From positions 18,347,049 through 18,411,048 of the forward strand of contig NC_049986.1 of the NCBI RefSeq assembly GCF_000003815.2: DNA of 64,000 nucleotides, given 5' to 3'. The notes under the pieces are model-generated. The model was not told the origin of the DNA. It made no database searches and was given only the letters and a program-made list of their open reading frames with translations. Shown here piece after piece: positions 30,777 to 42,700 of the stretch. Positions within the stretch are counted from its first letter, which is position 1, and every line of letters begins with the position of its first letter. Both the position numbers and the translations under genes were made by a program. The stretch is from Branchiostoma floridae (lineage: Eukaryota > Chordata > Leptocardii > Amphioxiformes > Branchiostomatidae).

Positions 30777-33700
30777 CTGTGGGAGGTGTCATTGATGAAG
30801 GTTAGATATCCAGGTAATAAATAGGCAAGGTAAGGACCGGTTCACACTTACATACTTGAGTATATTCACATCTGTGTGAGTTTTGTATTGGTATCATTTT
30901 GGCTAGATAATCAGGCTGCACAACAGTGGTCAACAGAAAAAAAAAGTTTTCTCCATAAACTTTACCTAAGCCAAAAGATGTCAATACATAACCTGCAGTT
31001 ACTTATTACAAGCTACTGGATAGAAGTTGGAAATAGACTGTTCAAACAGCATCCCGTGCCTCAATATGATATACAGTAAAAGACACCAAACTACACAAGA
31101 CGTTAAGTGAATAGTCGTGGGCATTATATGTGTATATTTCTATGTATATATTTCTATTTTTCGTTTCCAGAAACAGCCTGGCCAGGTCCTGGTTTAGAAA
31201 TGTGATGATAGCCCCTCACTGTGCCCATCTTACTATAAATATATGACTTTTGACAATTTTACCGATCCTTACCGAACTTAAGGCTAATTTTCGTACCTTT
31301 TAATGGCCATAACTCACTAACGGTACGCACGATTTAGTTAAAATAAAACCATTCGGTTTCTTTCATCAAGACCAATGACATCAAGTTCAAAACGATATAA
31401 AGGGTTTGAATTTTTTGTGTTATATACATTTCTATTTTTAGTTTCCACAAACAGCCTGACTGTACCCACCTCACTGTACGCCAGGTGCTCGGCCAGGCGG
31501 CGATCCCGTTCTTCCTGGTCCAGTCTCTCCCGCTCCTGGGCCAGGCGCTGCTTGCGCTCGGCCTCGCGTCGGAGCTGGTACTCGATCTCCGACAGTTCCT
31601 CCGCCTTCTGCGCCTCCAGGGCCACACGGTAGTCGTTCGCTTCCTGAAAAGTCAGACAGAAATTCACTTTCTTTGTATTGCATAGACAGTACTAGTACTA
31701 GGGGTGGGCAGTTTTCCATGTTGACCAGCCTCCAGGGCCACACCGTAGTCGTTCGCTTCCTGCAATGTCCGGCAGAAATTCAGTTTCGGCAATGAAGATT
31801 AGACATCCAGATAAGATATGCCAAAAAGCAGATACTCAAGCAACAGTGTCACTGACAAAAACAACAGATCTTGTTTGAAATGTCTGACTGTTTCCAAAAT
31901 CATATCCAGTGACTCGAGTAACTGTTTTTTGTTGAGAAATCCAGTTTGTTTGTATTGCATACCCAGTAATAGGGGTGGGCATTTTTTCTGGTTGGACCAG
32001 TCTGAAAATGGACCTGAAAAAAATCAGTTGACCGGATCTTGGACCGATTAGTAATTAACAGATAATATCAGCAGGCGTTAACATGTTTTGGTGCTTACCG
32101 GTTTAAGAAAATAACAAGAGCGAAGTAGAGTAGGGTTCATATTCATGTCTACGAAGTTTCTATGGTCAAATTTTGCGTTTAAGCTGCATATCTGGGCAGA
32201 TTTATTTGATCTATTCACCCTGGGATGATTCCTACTAAGTGTGGGTCCTGGTTATATTTCCTGGCACATTTTCAAATCTCTCAAAAACAATTTCTTTCCA
32301 AAACACTCCAGTGGATAGAAATAGATCAGTAAAGAACAAGAAAAGGAAAAAAATGGCATAAGTTGAACTGACCAGGTCGTCTTGAACAGCATGTCTGTTC
32401 CTGTCGGTAGAATCGGAGCCCGGCTTGGACCGGTGACCGTTCTCAAACTCCTGAAGCTGGCGAGCGATCTCGAAGTCGCTGGCGGTGTCGTCCTGACTTC
32501 TGGGCAGGGTCTTCCACTGGGAGAGATAGGACAACAAATATCCATGAAAACATGTAGTTTCATCAGGTTGGTATGTCACTGAATTTAGAGACTTTTTTTA
32601 CACAACCACTGCTTTATTCTCACCGACAATTCGGTGACTGTCTGTCACCTCCTTCAGGGCAATTCTGACTGGTTCACATTGTACTGCAGGACAGGTGTTG
32701 CTGCTCACAGTTCAGATGCGGTCACAAAACATATTTACATATGTACAGACAGCCTTTGTGACCACATTTGAACATTACATTAAATCTGTGTTTGAAATTT
32801 GCACTGTCTATGTCCAAATCTCCATTCCTCTCTAAGTGGGGAAGTGTACATGGCAGAGAACTAAGAACAAAGGACAACTATACACAGTTCAGATGCAGAA
32901 CGTCAACAAATATTCAGACTTCGTGACTAAAGATACTGTAAATGCAGAAATGTTTGAGGTTTTTCGCGGTGGCTACATTTTCCATGATACATGTAGCTTT
33001 TCTATTACAGTCTATGGTGCTACTGCGAAGTTAAAACCGCCACAAAAACTCAATTTTCCCGCTAACGCTAAATTGAATCCCCGTGAATTTAAATGCATTT
33101 ACAGTACTTTATACTTCCTTCAATAGGAAAAATTAAGAGACCAACAACACTGGCCAGGTGATAGTAGAGCTGGTCACTAGTAGAAGATTGGCTAACAACG
33201 AACAAATTTTCAGCAAAGCATTCAAGTGACTACTGTGGATTTGTTCATGACGTATAATTTGCAAAAAAAATTAATGCTGTAAGTTAGTAAATGTTGTAGT
33301 ATGGATAACATCAGCAATTTCTGGGATACTGAGACTTTGGTAAGTAAATTAGTGACAACAATTCAGACTAATATGTTATCCACCTGTTTGTCTTCTCAGT
33401 ACCAAACTTTCAGGGTCTCTGAAAATCTAACTTGTTCTAGGAACTAAATGTTTAAGGTAGCAGCAGGTGCATGTAAAAAAAGTCTGTGATTTATTTGTTA
33501 TCAGTAATGGTAAGTTAACATTATGGTCGTTACCGTGAAAACCCTGAATATAAAGGGACATTGAAAAAATCAGGAATTACAGTATATGTTATCCACCTGT
33601 TTGTCTTTCATTCCCACCCTCTGCAGCTCTCTCTCCTTCTCGCGAATGCCAAGTTCGATCCGCTGGAGCTCGTACGCCAGCCGCTGGTCGTCGTTCAGCT

Positions 33701-36700
33701 GTTTGTCGGACACGCTGCTCTTCAGCCAGGCCAGCGCGTCCTGCTCACGTTTCAGCAGCATGGCGTTCTTAGCCTCCTGTAACAGGCACAAGATTTAAGT
33801 TAGGGATGTGTCCATGTCTCTTTTGGACCTGCTGTTCTAAAAACAATAAGAAACTGGATGCCCTAAAGATGCCCATACCCTGGGGAGCACATCCTCTGAC
33901 AAGCATAAAGTTCTGATTGACCAGGAATGCTACTAGTCTTCAACTGTCTTAAGAAAGGTTGCACCATCCACATTTCAGGTTGCCCCATTTCCAAGTTACT
34001 ACTTATCCATTATCTTTTCTTCCAGTTACAAGTATGTTTTATCTCATCAAGTAATGAACACAAAAGCTTATGCACATAGTGGGGGAAAAGCAGTGTTCCA
34101 ACTGCAAAATTTCAGGTTGCGCACTGTACTATCTGGGTTTAAAATTAAGTTGCACCAAGCAAAATGTGGTTAAGTTTGCAACTGAGTATTTCAAGCATTT
34201 GAAAAATCAGGAACAGAGGATGGGCTAACAACTCCTCCCTATAAAAATCTGTTACTGAAACAGCATGGAAACTTGTTGCCCTATGTGCCACTAGGTACTA
34301 CAAGTCTAACAACAACAATGACAACAACAACAACACAAAACCCCTGACCTGGATCTGCTGTTGCTGCTGGTGGGAGTTGATCTGGTTGTTGATCTGTCGG
34401 AGCTCCAGCTTCAGCTGCTCTCGCTCTACCGTGGACGTGCCCGAGGCACGCGACGTCACCACCGGAGCGCTTGGGAGATTATTTATTCTGCAGGGTAAAG
34501 AATTATGCCTCATTCTCCGATGAAAACCAATTCTGCATTTGCTTAAGTTGCTTACATAGGTATAGTTACATGACATGCGCCAGCTCAGGATAGTTTTTCC
34601 ACTGATGGAAAAGTTGCCACACACACAAACACCCGTAAGTAAACAATAAAAACTACGTAACCATACATACACAATAATCCAACAAAGTCACGAATTTGTG
34701 TCATCCTCATGTATGCAGCTATGATATAAGAAAATATGTTTTACAATCTGCTGTCTTGAAATGTTATTCAGGGCTCGAAGATCATTTTTGGGATTAGGTG
34801 CACTGGTGCACCCAGGTTAAAAAAATGGGTGCACCAAAAAATTTTTGGGTGCACCACTTAAATTTACGTAATGATATAATAATAAAACTTAGTTACAAGC
34901 CATCAAATTCTTAAACAAGTACCATAACAGACATTTTTATTATCTTTCTAACACTCAGATGTCAAGAATATGATGTATACTAGTATTTTGATATTTTTAC
35001 ATATATAAACATAAGAAAATATTTGGGTGTACCCTGTGCACCCACAGAAAATAATTGGGTGCACAGCTCCAATTTTGGGTGCACCTGGGTGGACAGACCC
35101 CAGTATTTCGAGCCCTGTTATTCAAACAGTAGCAATCTGTGTGCCAAACATGATTATATAGCTCTGTTCAAATAACTCGTCTTAAAGCAAATTAGTACAT
35201 ACGAATTGTGTCTGCTACATGTATGTCCTGCCCAGGGCTGTCTCCAGCTTTAAATTTTTTTTCCGTCCCACTCATTGTTTGAGAGCCCATGTTGTTGATT
35301 TTCTTGGTTAAATATGTCTGTTTAAGCTTATGAAAGTACATTTCCAACAGCTTTGTTTGGAATAGATGGGGTAAAATTATTTTCTGTTCCAATTCAACAA
35401 GCAAATTTCTGTCCCAGGACGGAAGGACGGATGGGTCCTGAAGACAGCCCTGGTCCCTTCCCCGATTCAGACTGAGCTGGGACACCTTCACCCAACAAGC
35501 ACCAGTTCTCTGAGTTTCCCTTTCTTCAAACCAGGTAAGGATGGTGACCAGGCAAGCTTGCAATCATCTTGAAAACTCCAATTCAATACATCTGTACTCC
35601 ACTTAAGCATTGTACAACATGGTCAGGTAAAAAACATAAAAGTCAAAATAAAAGCTAGCATTGCGTTGCTGGCTGTTAGTAGCAACAACACTGAGGTCAG
35701 CTGCCTACAAATGTGGCAACGAGATTTGACAACATTCACTTCACGTCAGAGCAATCAAGCAAAATAATGTTAATGCCAGCCAATCAAAGCAACTTAAAAC
35801 TAAGCCACAGAATAGCGCTTAACCAGTTTCTCTATCCGTGTGTTCAGCATTTGATTTAATGCATCTGAGAAAAAACAAAACACAATAGGGAATTTTTCAA
35901 TTAGGCTATGTCAATCAACTACGAAGGGATTCTTACTACCAGTAAGAAAGCGTTTGACGTTTTGTCAACGTTCAAAACCTGTCCATTTCTGCAGAGGACC
36001 TGGGACAGCCTTGGCAAGGGTTTTACCTGGACTACCATCCCTTCCTGGGGCCATGCAAGAGGGAGGAGGGAGAAGTGAACTAACCTAGTGTTTTGGGACG
36101 GATCCTCTCTGAAACATACACAAGGCCGAGACAGGTCAACAGGTTGATTGATTCACACACAGCAAGTGTCAAATCAAAAGGCAAACCAGGACTGGTGACG
36201 AAACAAACCGGCAAAGACACGAGGAAGGAAAGCTCGACTTCGCAAGACTGGCCTTACCTGTCGGTGATGTTCCACACGCCGCGGTACATGCTAACCGCCG
36301 GCTTCTTGGCGTATCTGCTATCCTGATCCTCCGGGTCGGTGGGGCTGTGGACTCGCTCGTGCGTGGACTGGATCAGGTTCTCCGTGGACTTGACGGACAC
36401 AGTGCTGGTGTTCCCCGCGATGGCGTTGGATTGGTATGGTCCGGTGTTCCGTATCATGGCCCTAATTCAAATACACATTTTGTTGTATATTAAATAAGTA
36501 CACAGTTGATTTATTTCATTTTACTTGACGTATGTCCATCACTGATTTTCAGTTCACCCTATGTTTGCTTTTTTTTTAGTTCAAAGTTTGTTTGTTTGTG
36601 CCTTTATTTATACTCGAAAATACTTCATTCGGCCATCTGGGCCGCTTTTTGTGGAGGTTGAGCTTGAAGAAGTATCAGGGGTCAAATAATAATGTTAATA

Positions 36701-39700
36701 CAAAAATTCTATCGATAATACAGAGAATAGAGGCATGCTAAATAAATAATAATAATGAAAACAAATAATATTCATTAGCTCGTTAATTCCACACTCGTTC
36801 GTCTATCGCTTCGGTGTTGCTAGTTTTTTGAAAGTTGAGGTTGCAGCTCTAGCGTCCGGTACGAGTTATGATTTGTTGTATATTTCTGTTGTTATATTTC
36901 TATATATTTTAATATGGACTCAAGGAAGACTAGTGATTTATTACTAGCAAAGTTGGACAAGTCCACTAGCCCTATTGTCCAGGGCAAGAGAAAGTGCTGA
37001 TCGGGCAAGTGCATGACCTACCCCACTTGCCGATTGAGCAAGTAACATTTTTCCATTGAGTGAGATTTTGACATACTTGTTTCTATTAACAGTCATGACA
37101 TCAAGCAATGGTCAACAGAGAAACATAGAGGCAATGATGATAATTCCATTGCTGAAAGTGAAAATGCATATGGAAGTGACATTTGAATTTGGGGCAAGTG
37201 AAAAATTGGTTTGGGTAAGTAAATTTTTTATGTATTTGCCCAATTGAGTGAATTTTAGAAAACTTGTCCAACCCTGACTAATAGAGATCTCAATAAACCA
37301 AACCCACCTGGCTGTGCGTGAGATGGGGCCGTACTTGGACACCATGGGGGTGCTGGAGAGGGGGATGAGTCCACTCTACTATATACTCCAATCCAAACCA
37401 AACCAAACCAAACCAACCTGGCAGTGCGGGAGATGGGGCCGTACTTGGACACCATGGGGGTGCTGGAGTAGGGGATGAGTCCACTCTACTATATACTCCA
37501 ATCCAAACCAAACCAAACCAAACCAACCTGGCAGTGCGGGAGATGGGGCCGTACTTGGACACCATGGGGGTGCTGGAGAAGGGGATGAGTCCACTCTACT
37601 ATATACTCCAATCCAAACCAAACCAACCTGGCAGTGCGGGAGATGGGGCCGTACTTGGACACCATGGGGGTGCTGGAGAAGGGGATGAGTCCACTCTACT
37701 ATATACTCCAATACAAACCAAACCAAACCAAACCAACCTGGCTGTGCGTGAGATGGGGCCGTACTTGGACACCATGGGGGTGCTGGAGAAGGGGATGAGG
37801 TCGTCCTCCAGCTCCTTGGCGCGCTCGAGCGTGCGGCGCTGCACCTCCTGACGGATGAGGTACCCCGGCTGGTCCTGCCCACGCAGGTAGTTCAGGTCCT
37901 CCCGTACCAGGACCTAAACATTTCAAAATAAATAGATAGCTAAATAAATATCTGCCATTAAGCCATTAAGTACCCAATTTTTGTTTGAGTACCTCCTCGA
38001 ACACAGATCCCCCGTTTTGCGTCCCTTCTGAAAGGCGAATTCTTGGTCAGGCTACAGCATCTTCGTGAATTCTCGGTCGGGCTACAGCACCCACTCTTCC
38101 TTGGTGGTCCCCATCCAAGTACTTGCCAGACTGCACGTTGCCTAACTTCCGAGATTGAGGGGATTGGGTGTAGTAAGAAGTAATATGAAGTATATAAAAT
38201 AGTAATCACATGATATAATGATATACATGAGTTAAAATGATATATAATCTGACATTTACATGCTGCTGTTAAGTGTTAACAGCTGGTCCTACCCACCCAG
38301 GTAGTTCAGGTCCTCCCATACCAGGACCTAAACATTTTTAAAATCAAGTTTAAAATCAACTGCACAACGATTGGAAGTCAGGTACAATGTATGGCAAATA
38401 ACGTATATGACTAACAACTATTAACTATCTACACTAGTGTACTAATAAAAACATTGAATACAGAATATGGTGGCACAATGCATTTTACATTGCTATGACA
38501 TGATTTCTCTTCTGTACAGCATTATATATGTTCACCTAGGTGGACAGATATGGATTCAAGACACGATAGAAGGATATTGAATATTTCTCTACTTGTTTTA
38601 GGTAATGTTGTTCTGTTGTTACATATGATCAATAACCTCTGACTTCCTTGATTCATTATAAAATTTTTTTTTTTTTCGCCTTGCCCGTCCCATTTTTTTC
38701 TGAAAAAATCCGAGGAGCAACAAATAAATTTGGTGTGGTCTAAACAAACAAAAAATAAGGACCTGTGCCAGCGCCTCGTCCGAGAGGCGGCGGATCTCCG
38801 TCACGAGCGAGCTCTCTGTCGGGTAGTTCCTGCTGAAAGACGACTGCGAGCTGGACACCACGGTCGTCGAGGAGGAGGAGGGAGTGGCCGTGTGCGGCAT
38901 GACGTCCTTCGTCTGGATCAGGGTCCCGCTCGACCACGGGCTGTACTCCTTCGCCTGCTCTGTGCTGTCCGACTGCACCTGTCAAGAATTGCCAATAACA
39001 AAGAGTAAGAACATGAGACACGAACTCTCCTTTGTTCCTAGAGCAATCAAATACTGTAAATGCATTTAAGTTTGCGGGGATTTAATTTCGCGGTAGCGGG
39101 AAAAGGACTTTTCGTGGTGGTTTTAAGTTAGCGGTAGCACCATGCATTGTAGTCTCTTACTGCCATAAAAAAATATTCGTGGTGATTTTGAATTTGCGGT
39201 AAAGCAGCTCTGTCACGCTGACGATATCTGTGGCTATAGTATTCTGTTGTCACTAGTATTGCGCATGTGCAGAAAAATACATGCAGTTAATTTTTTTCTT
39301 GTAAATTCTATGTGCATTATTGCTTACCGACATAAGTTATATCCATTTTGTCTCTCCGTCATTGCTATATTTAAATCAGTGTTTAGCCTTTAAACAAAAT
39401 GTGATTATGCATGTTTGTAAATTTCGTAATAACTTTTACTTAGGATTTTATGGAATGTAATCTATTGGCACATTTCATGTGGCATTTACAATGTTATTAT
39501 TGTTGGTCACTGCATGCGGAAAAGAAGTCAAACCCATCAAATAGCTTAAGTAGAAATAGATTTAGATCAGTCATTATTTCCTTTTGATTTATCTATGAGT
39601 ATCAATTTCCTTCTTTGTCAAGCATGATTATGTATACCACTACTGCTTTACTTTGTATGCAATTAGCCCTCGGGCATGAATTTGCAATATAAAGATTATC

Positions 39701-42700
39701 ATTATTACCTCGCCATCCTTTTCCGTCTCGTCAGCGTAGTCTGGCTTCCGCGGGAAAAAGGGAGTGGCTTTGGAGTTGAGGGTGGAGGGGGGCGTGTGTG
39801 CAGGGGAGCTGTAAGGGGAGGGGGAGGGGGAGCGCGCCACGGGCATGCAGTGTGCAGGGTGGTTCAGCTGGGCCAGGAGTTCGTCCCTTCTACGCTGTAG
39901 GTCCTTCAGACTTTGGCTTTGTAGGCTCTGTGGTGCAAACAGGGAAACAGAGTCAATTCTGCAACAAATTAGCATTTTGTATGTTGTGATAAATAAAGCC
40001 TCTCACTCAAAGCATGTAGCAGTTAATTATAATAGGTCCTCCAGGCTTTTGTTTTGTAGGTTCTGTGGGGGCAAAACAGGGAAACAGAGTCAATCCTCCA
40101 ACAAGTTAACATTTTGTATGATGTGATAAATAAAGCCTCTCAAAGCCTCTCTCTTAAAACATGTAGCAGTTAGTTATAGTAGGTCCTTCAGACTTTGGCT
40201 TTGTAGGCTCTGTGGGGCAGACAGGGAAAAACAGAGTTAATCCTCCAACAAGTTAGCATTTTGTATAATGTGCATGTAGCAGTTAGTTATAGTAGGTCCT
40301 CCAGGCTTTTGTTTTGTAGGTTCTGCGGGGTTAACAGGGAAAACAGAGTCAATCTTGCAACAATCCCCTGCTCTTTAACTCAAAAGTTAATCTATGTTGG
40401 TAGAAGTAATTTTTAAGTTGGCAGAACTGTTGTTTTTTTCCAATTTTTTTTAGTTCGCTCTCGTTCCAGAAGTTAGCATTTCGTATGGTGTAGCAGTTAG
40501 TTAAAGTTTAAGTCCTTTCTGCTCCAAATGGTGCATCGGGCAGTGCCCATCTCAGGAGCAGGAGCAGGAGCAGGAGCCTAGTCTACTGGTAGTGTTGTGT
40601 ATTCTTTTCTAACTGCTGAGTGCTTAGGCCTAGGAAAAAAAATGTTGTGTTTCCTGTTTCAGTCGTGAAAAAATTAGGGTCGGTAGGTAGGGATTATCTT
40701 TTTTTTCTTGTATTTTTTTTAGGCTGGCCAAAATTCTAGTGATACATATTTACAATACAGTTGAACAAAGTAAACTGAAATGTATGATGACACTTGTCTT
40801 TCAATGTCAAACTTTAATTTTGTGCATGATAGATACATTTATCCTTCATTAGATAGAACAAGCAGTGTTTTACTTTAATAGGAAGCAGGCTAAACAAAAA
40901 TTCTAACTGGAAGCTATACTTAGTGACTCCACTGCCCACCCAAAAAAAAAGTCTAGGGTCGGCAGGTTTTTTTAGGGTAGGTAGGGAAACAGGAAACACA
41001 ACATTTTTTTTCCTAGGCCCTACCAGAGAAAACACCGTGACAGTACTGTTTTTAAAGCCTTTCATATGACTTAGCCGGGGATGGAACTCATAACATACAA
41101 AGGCGAACAATCTACTTACTTGGCCATTGCTTGACTTGATATATATGTAGCAATAGCCTGGATAAATCAAGATTGTAACAGCTGTCCTACATTTTTTTCT
41201 TGTTGAAAAAATCTAAAACTGATGAAATTTTAATCTTACCATTGGCTGTGACATGCTCCCCTGGTAAGGCCCTTGGTACTGGTGCACCATGCCGTCGTAG
41301 TCAGCATATCCGCTTCTGGTGGAGACTCTGACAGGCATGTCGTCCCGAAGGGAGTACCGCGGCCAGGCCCCCCTATCCATGGGCGGGGCGTACTGCTGTG
41401 GCGGGTACTGGTTGGCTGGCGGCGGCGGCGGGTAGATACCGTTTCCGTAGCTGTCCTGTACGTACGGTCGATGGGGGAACGGCGGCGGCGGCGCGGGGTC
41501 CTGGGGACGATACGACGCTGGCGGGGGATACTGCGCTGGATACGGAGGGGTCATGGGAGGTGGCGGTGGTTGTTGCGGCATGTACTGCGGGTGTTGTGGA
41601 GGGTAGTAACCGCCTGAAATAGACAAAGGGAGAAAACGAGAGCGCAGTTAGTACCTCTGTTGTTCACTTTCACGGCAATCCATTTGCTTTCTTTGGATGT
41701 GAGAGCACCCGATCCAAAGAGGATTCTTGGTCTCATTTCACTTCAAACACTTTCCTATGGAAAGAAGTGTCACATGTCACGTCACAACCATACTTACCAA
41801 AAATATATATACGGCTAGTAAATAAACTACCCTCTCATCACTCAACTTTCACACAGCTGGAAAAGGAAGATATTTTTAAGTAGTACCATACCACAAAACA
41901 CGGCGGTGTTACGCAAGGATTAAGTGTAACAAAAACATGGTACCTACCTGATTACCTAATAAAGCTTACGTCTCACATGCTGTACATGGTCTCATCATCA
42001 CCATCTGGTGCTACACCTTAAAATTGATTGGTACAAGAAGAAGTGGTACGGTATGGTACGAGTAGGTAAGCAGCGCACGGTAACTTACTGACAACCCTTG
42101 GATAACCTGCCTCCACGGGCACCATCTGCACTTGCACTGTTTCCACCATGTAAGTCGGACCTTCTGCAAAACAACCCCATAGTCAACATGCTGGAACCAC
42201 GACACATACACAGCGGGTACGTCCCCTTTCCTGTCCTGAGTGCCTCACTTCTCTATACATACAATCAGGGCTCTAGCCAGCGTCCGTTTTTCCGTCAATT
42301 GACGGAAATTTGCTGCGTGTGACAGAAAAATTTTTAAACCAATCCTTGACGGACAAAATTCCTTGGTGGAAGGTACAGGCGGCTTGGGGACGCCGTCCAC
42401 GGCCGTAAAAGCCACACACTGTTTGTTTTGCTATTGTGTCGGTGCCCTTTCGCATACGATAATCTCATTAAAACCCGTTTTTCAAGGTCTCAGTTCAGTC
42501 TCCCTAACTCATGGAATAGTGTTTACGCGACAATGGGAATTGGCTGACGGAAAAAAATTTCGAGCTGGCTAGAGCCCTGCATACAATAATGTACTACGCT
42601 GTTTTTCCTGACAACTTGGTTCATTGGTTGATCTCATCCAAGTAGCTGTCTTACATGTGTATCTGCAGGGCTTTGGGACCAAATCTAGCTTATACATACA

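Noticed and set aside
30541-30792. 83-codon minus-strand frame over Roquin exon 19
   Set aside because: It is out of phase with exon 18. The phase-0 frame after the CCCACAG acceptor gives a clean C-terminus and stop.
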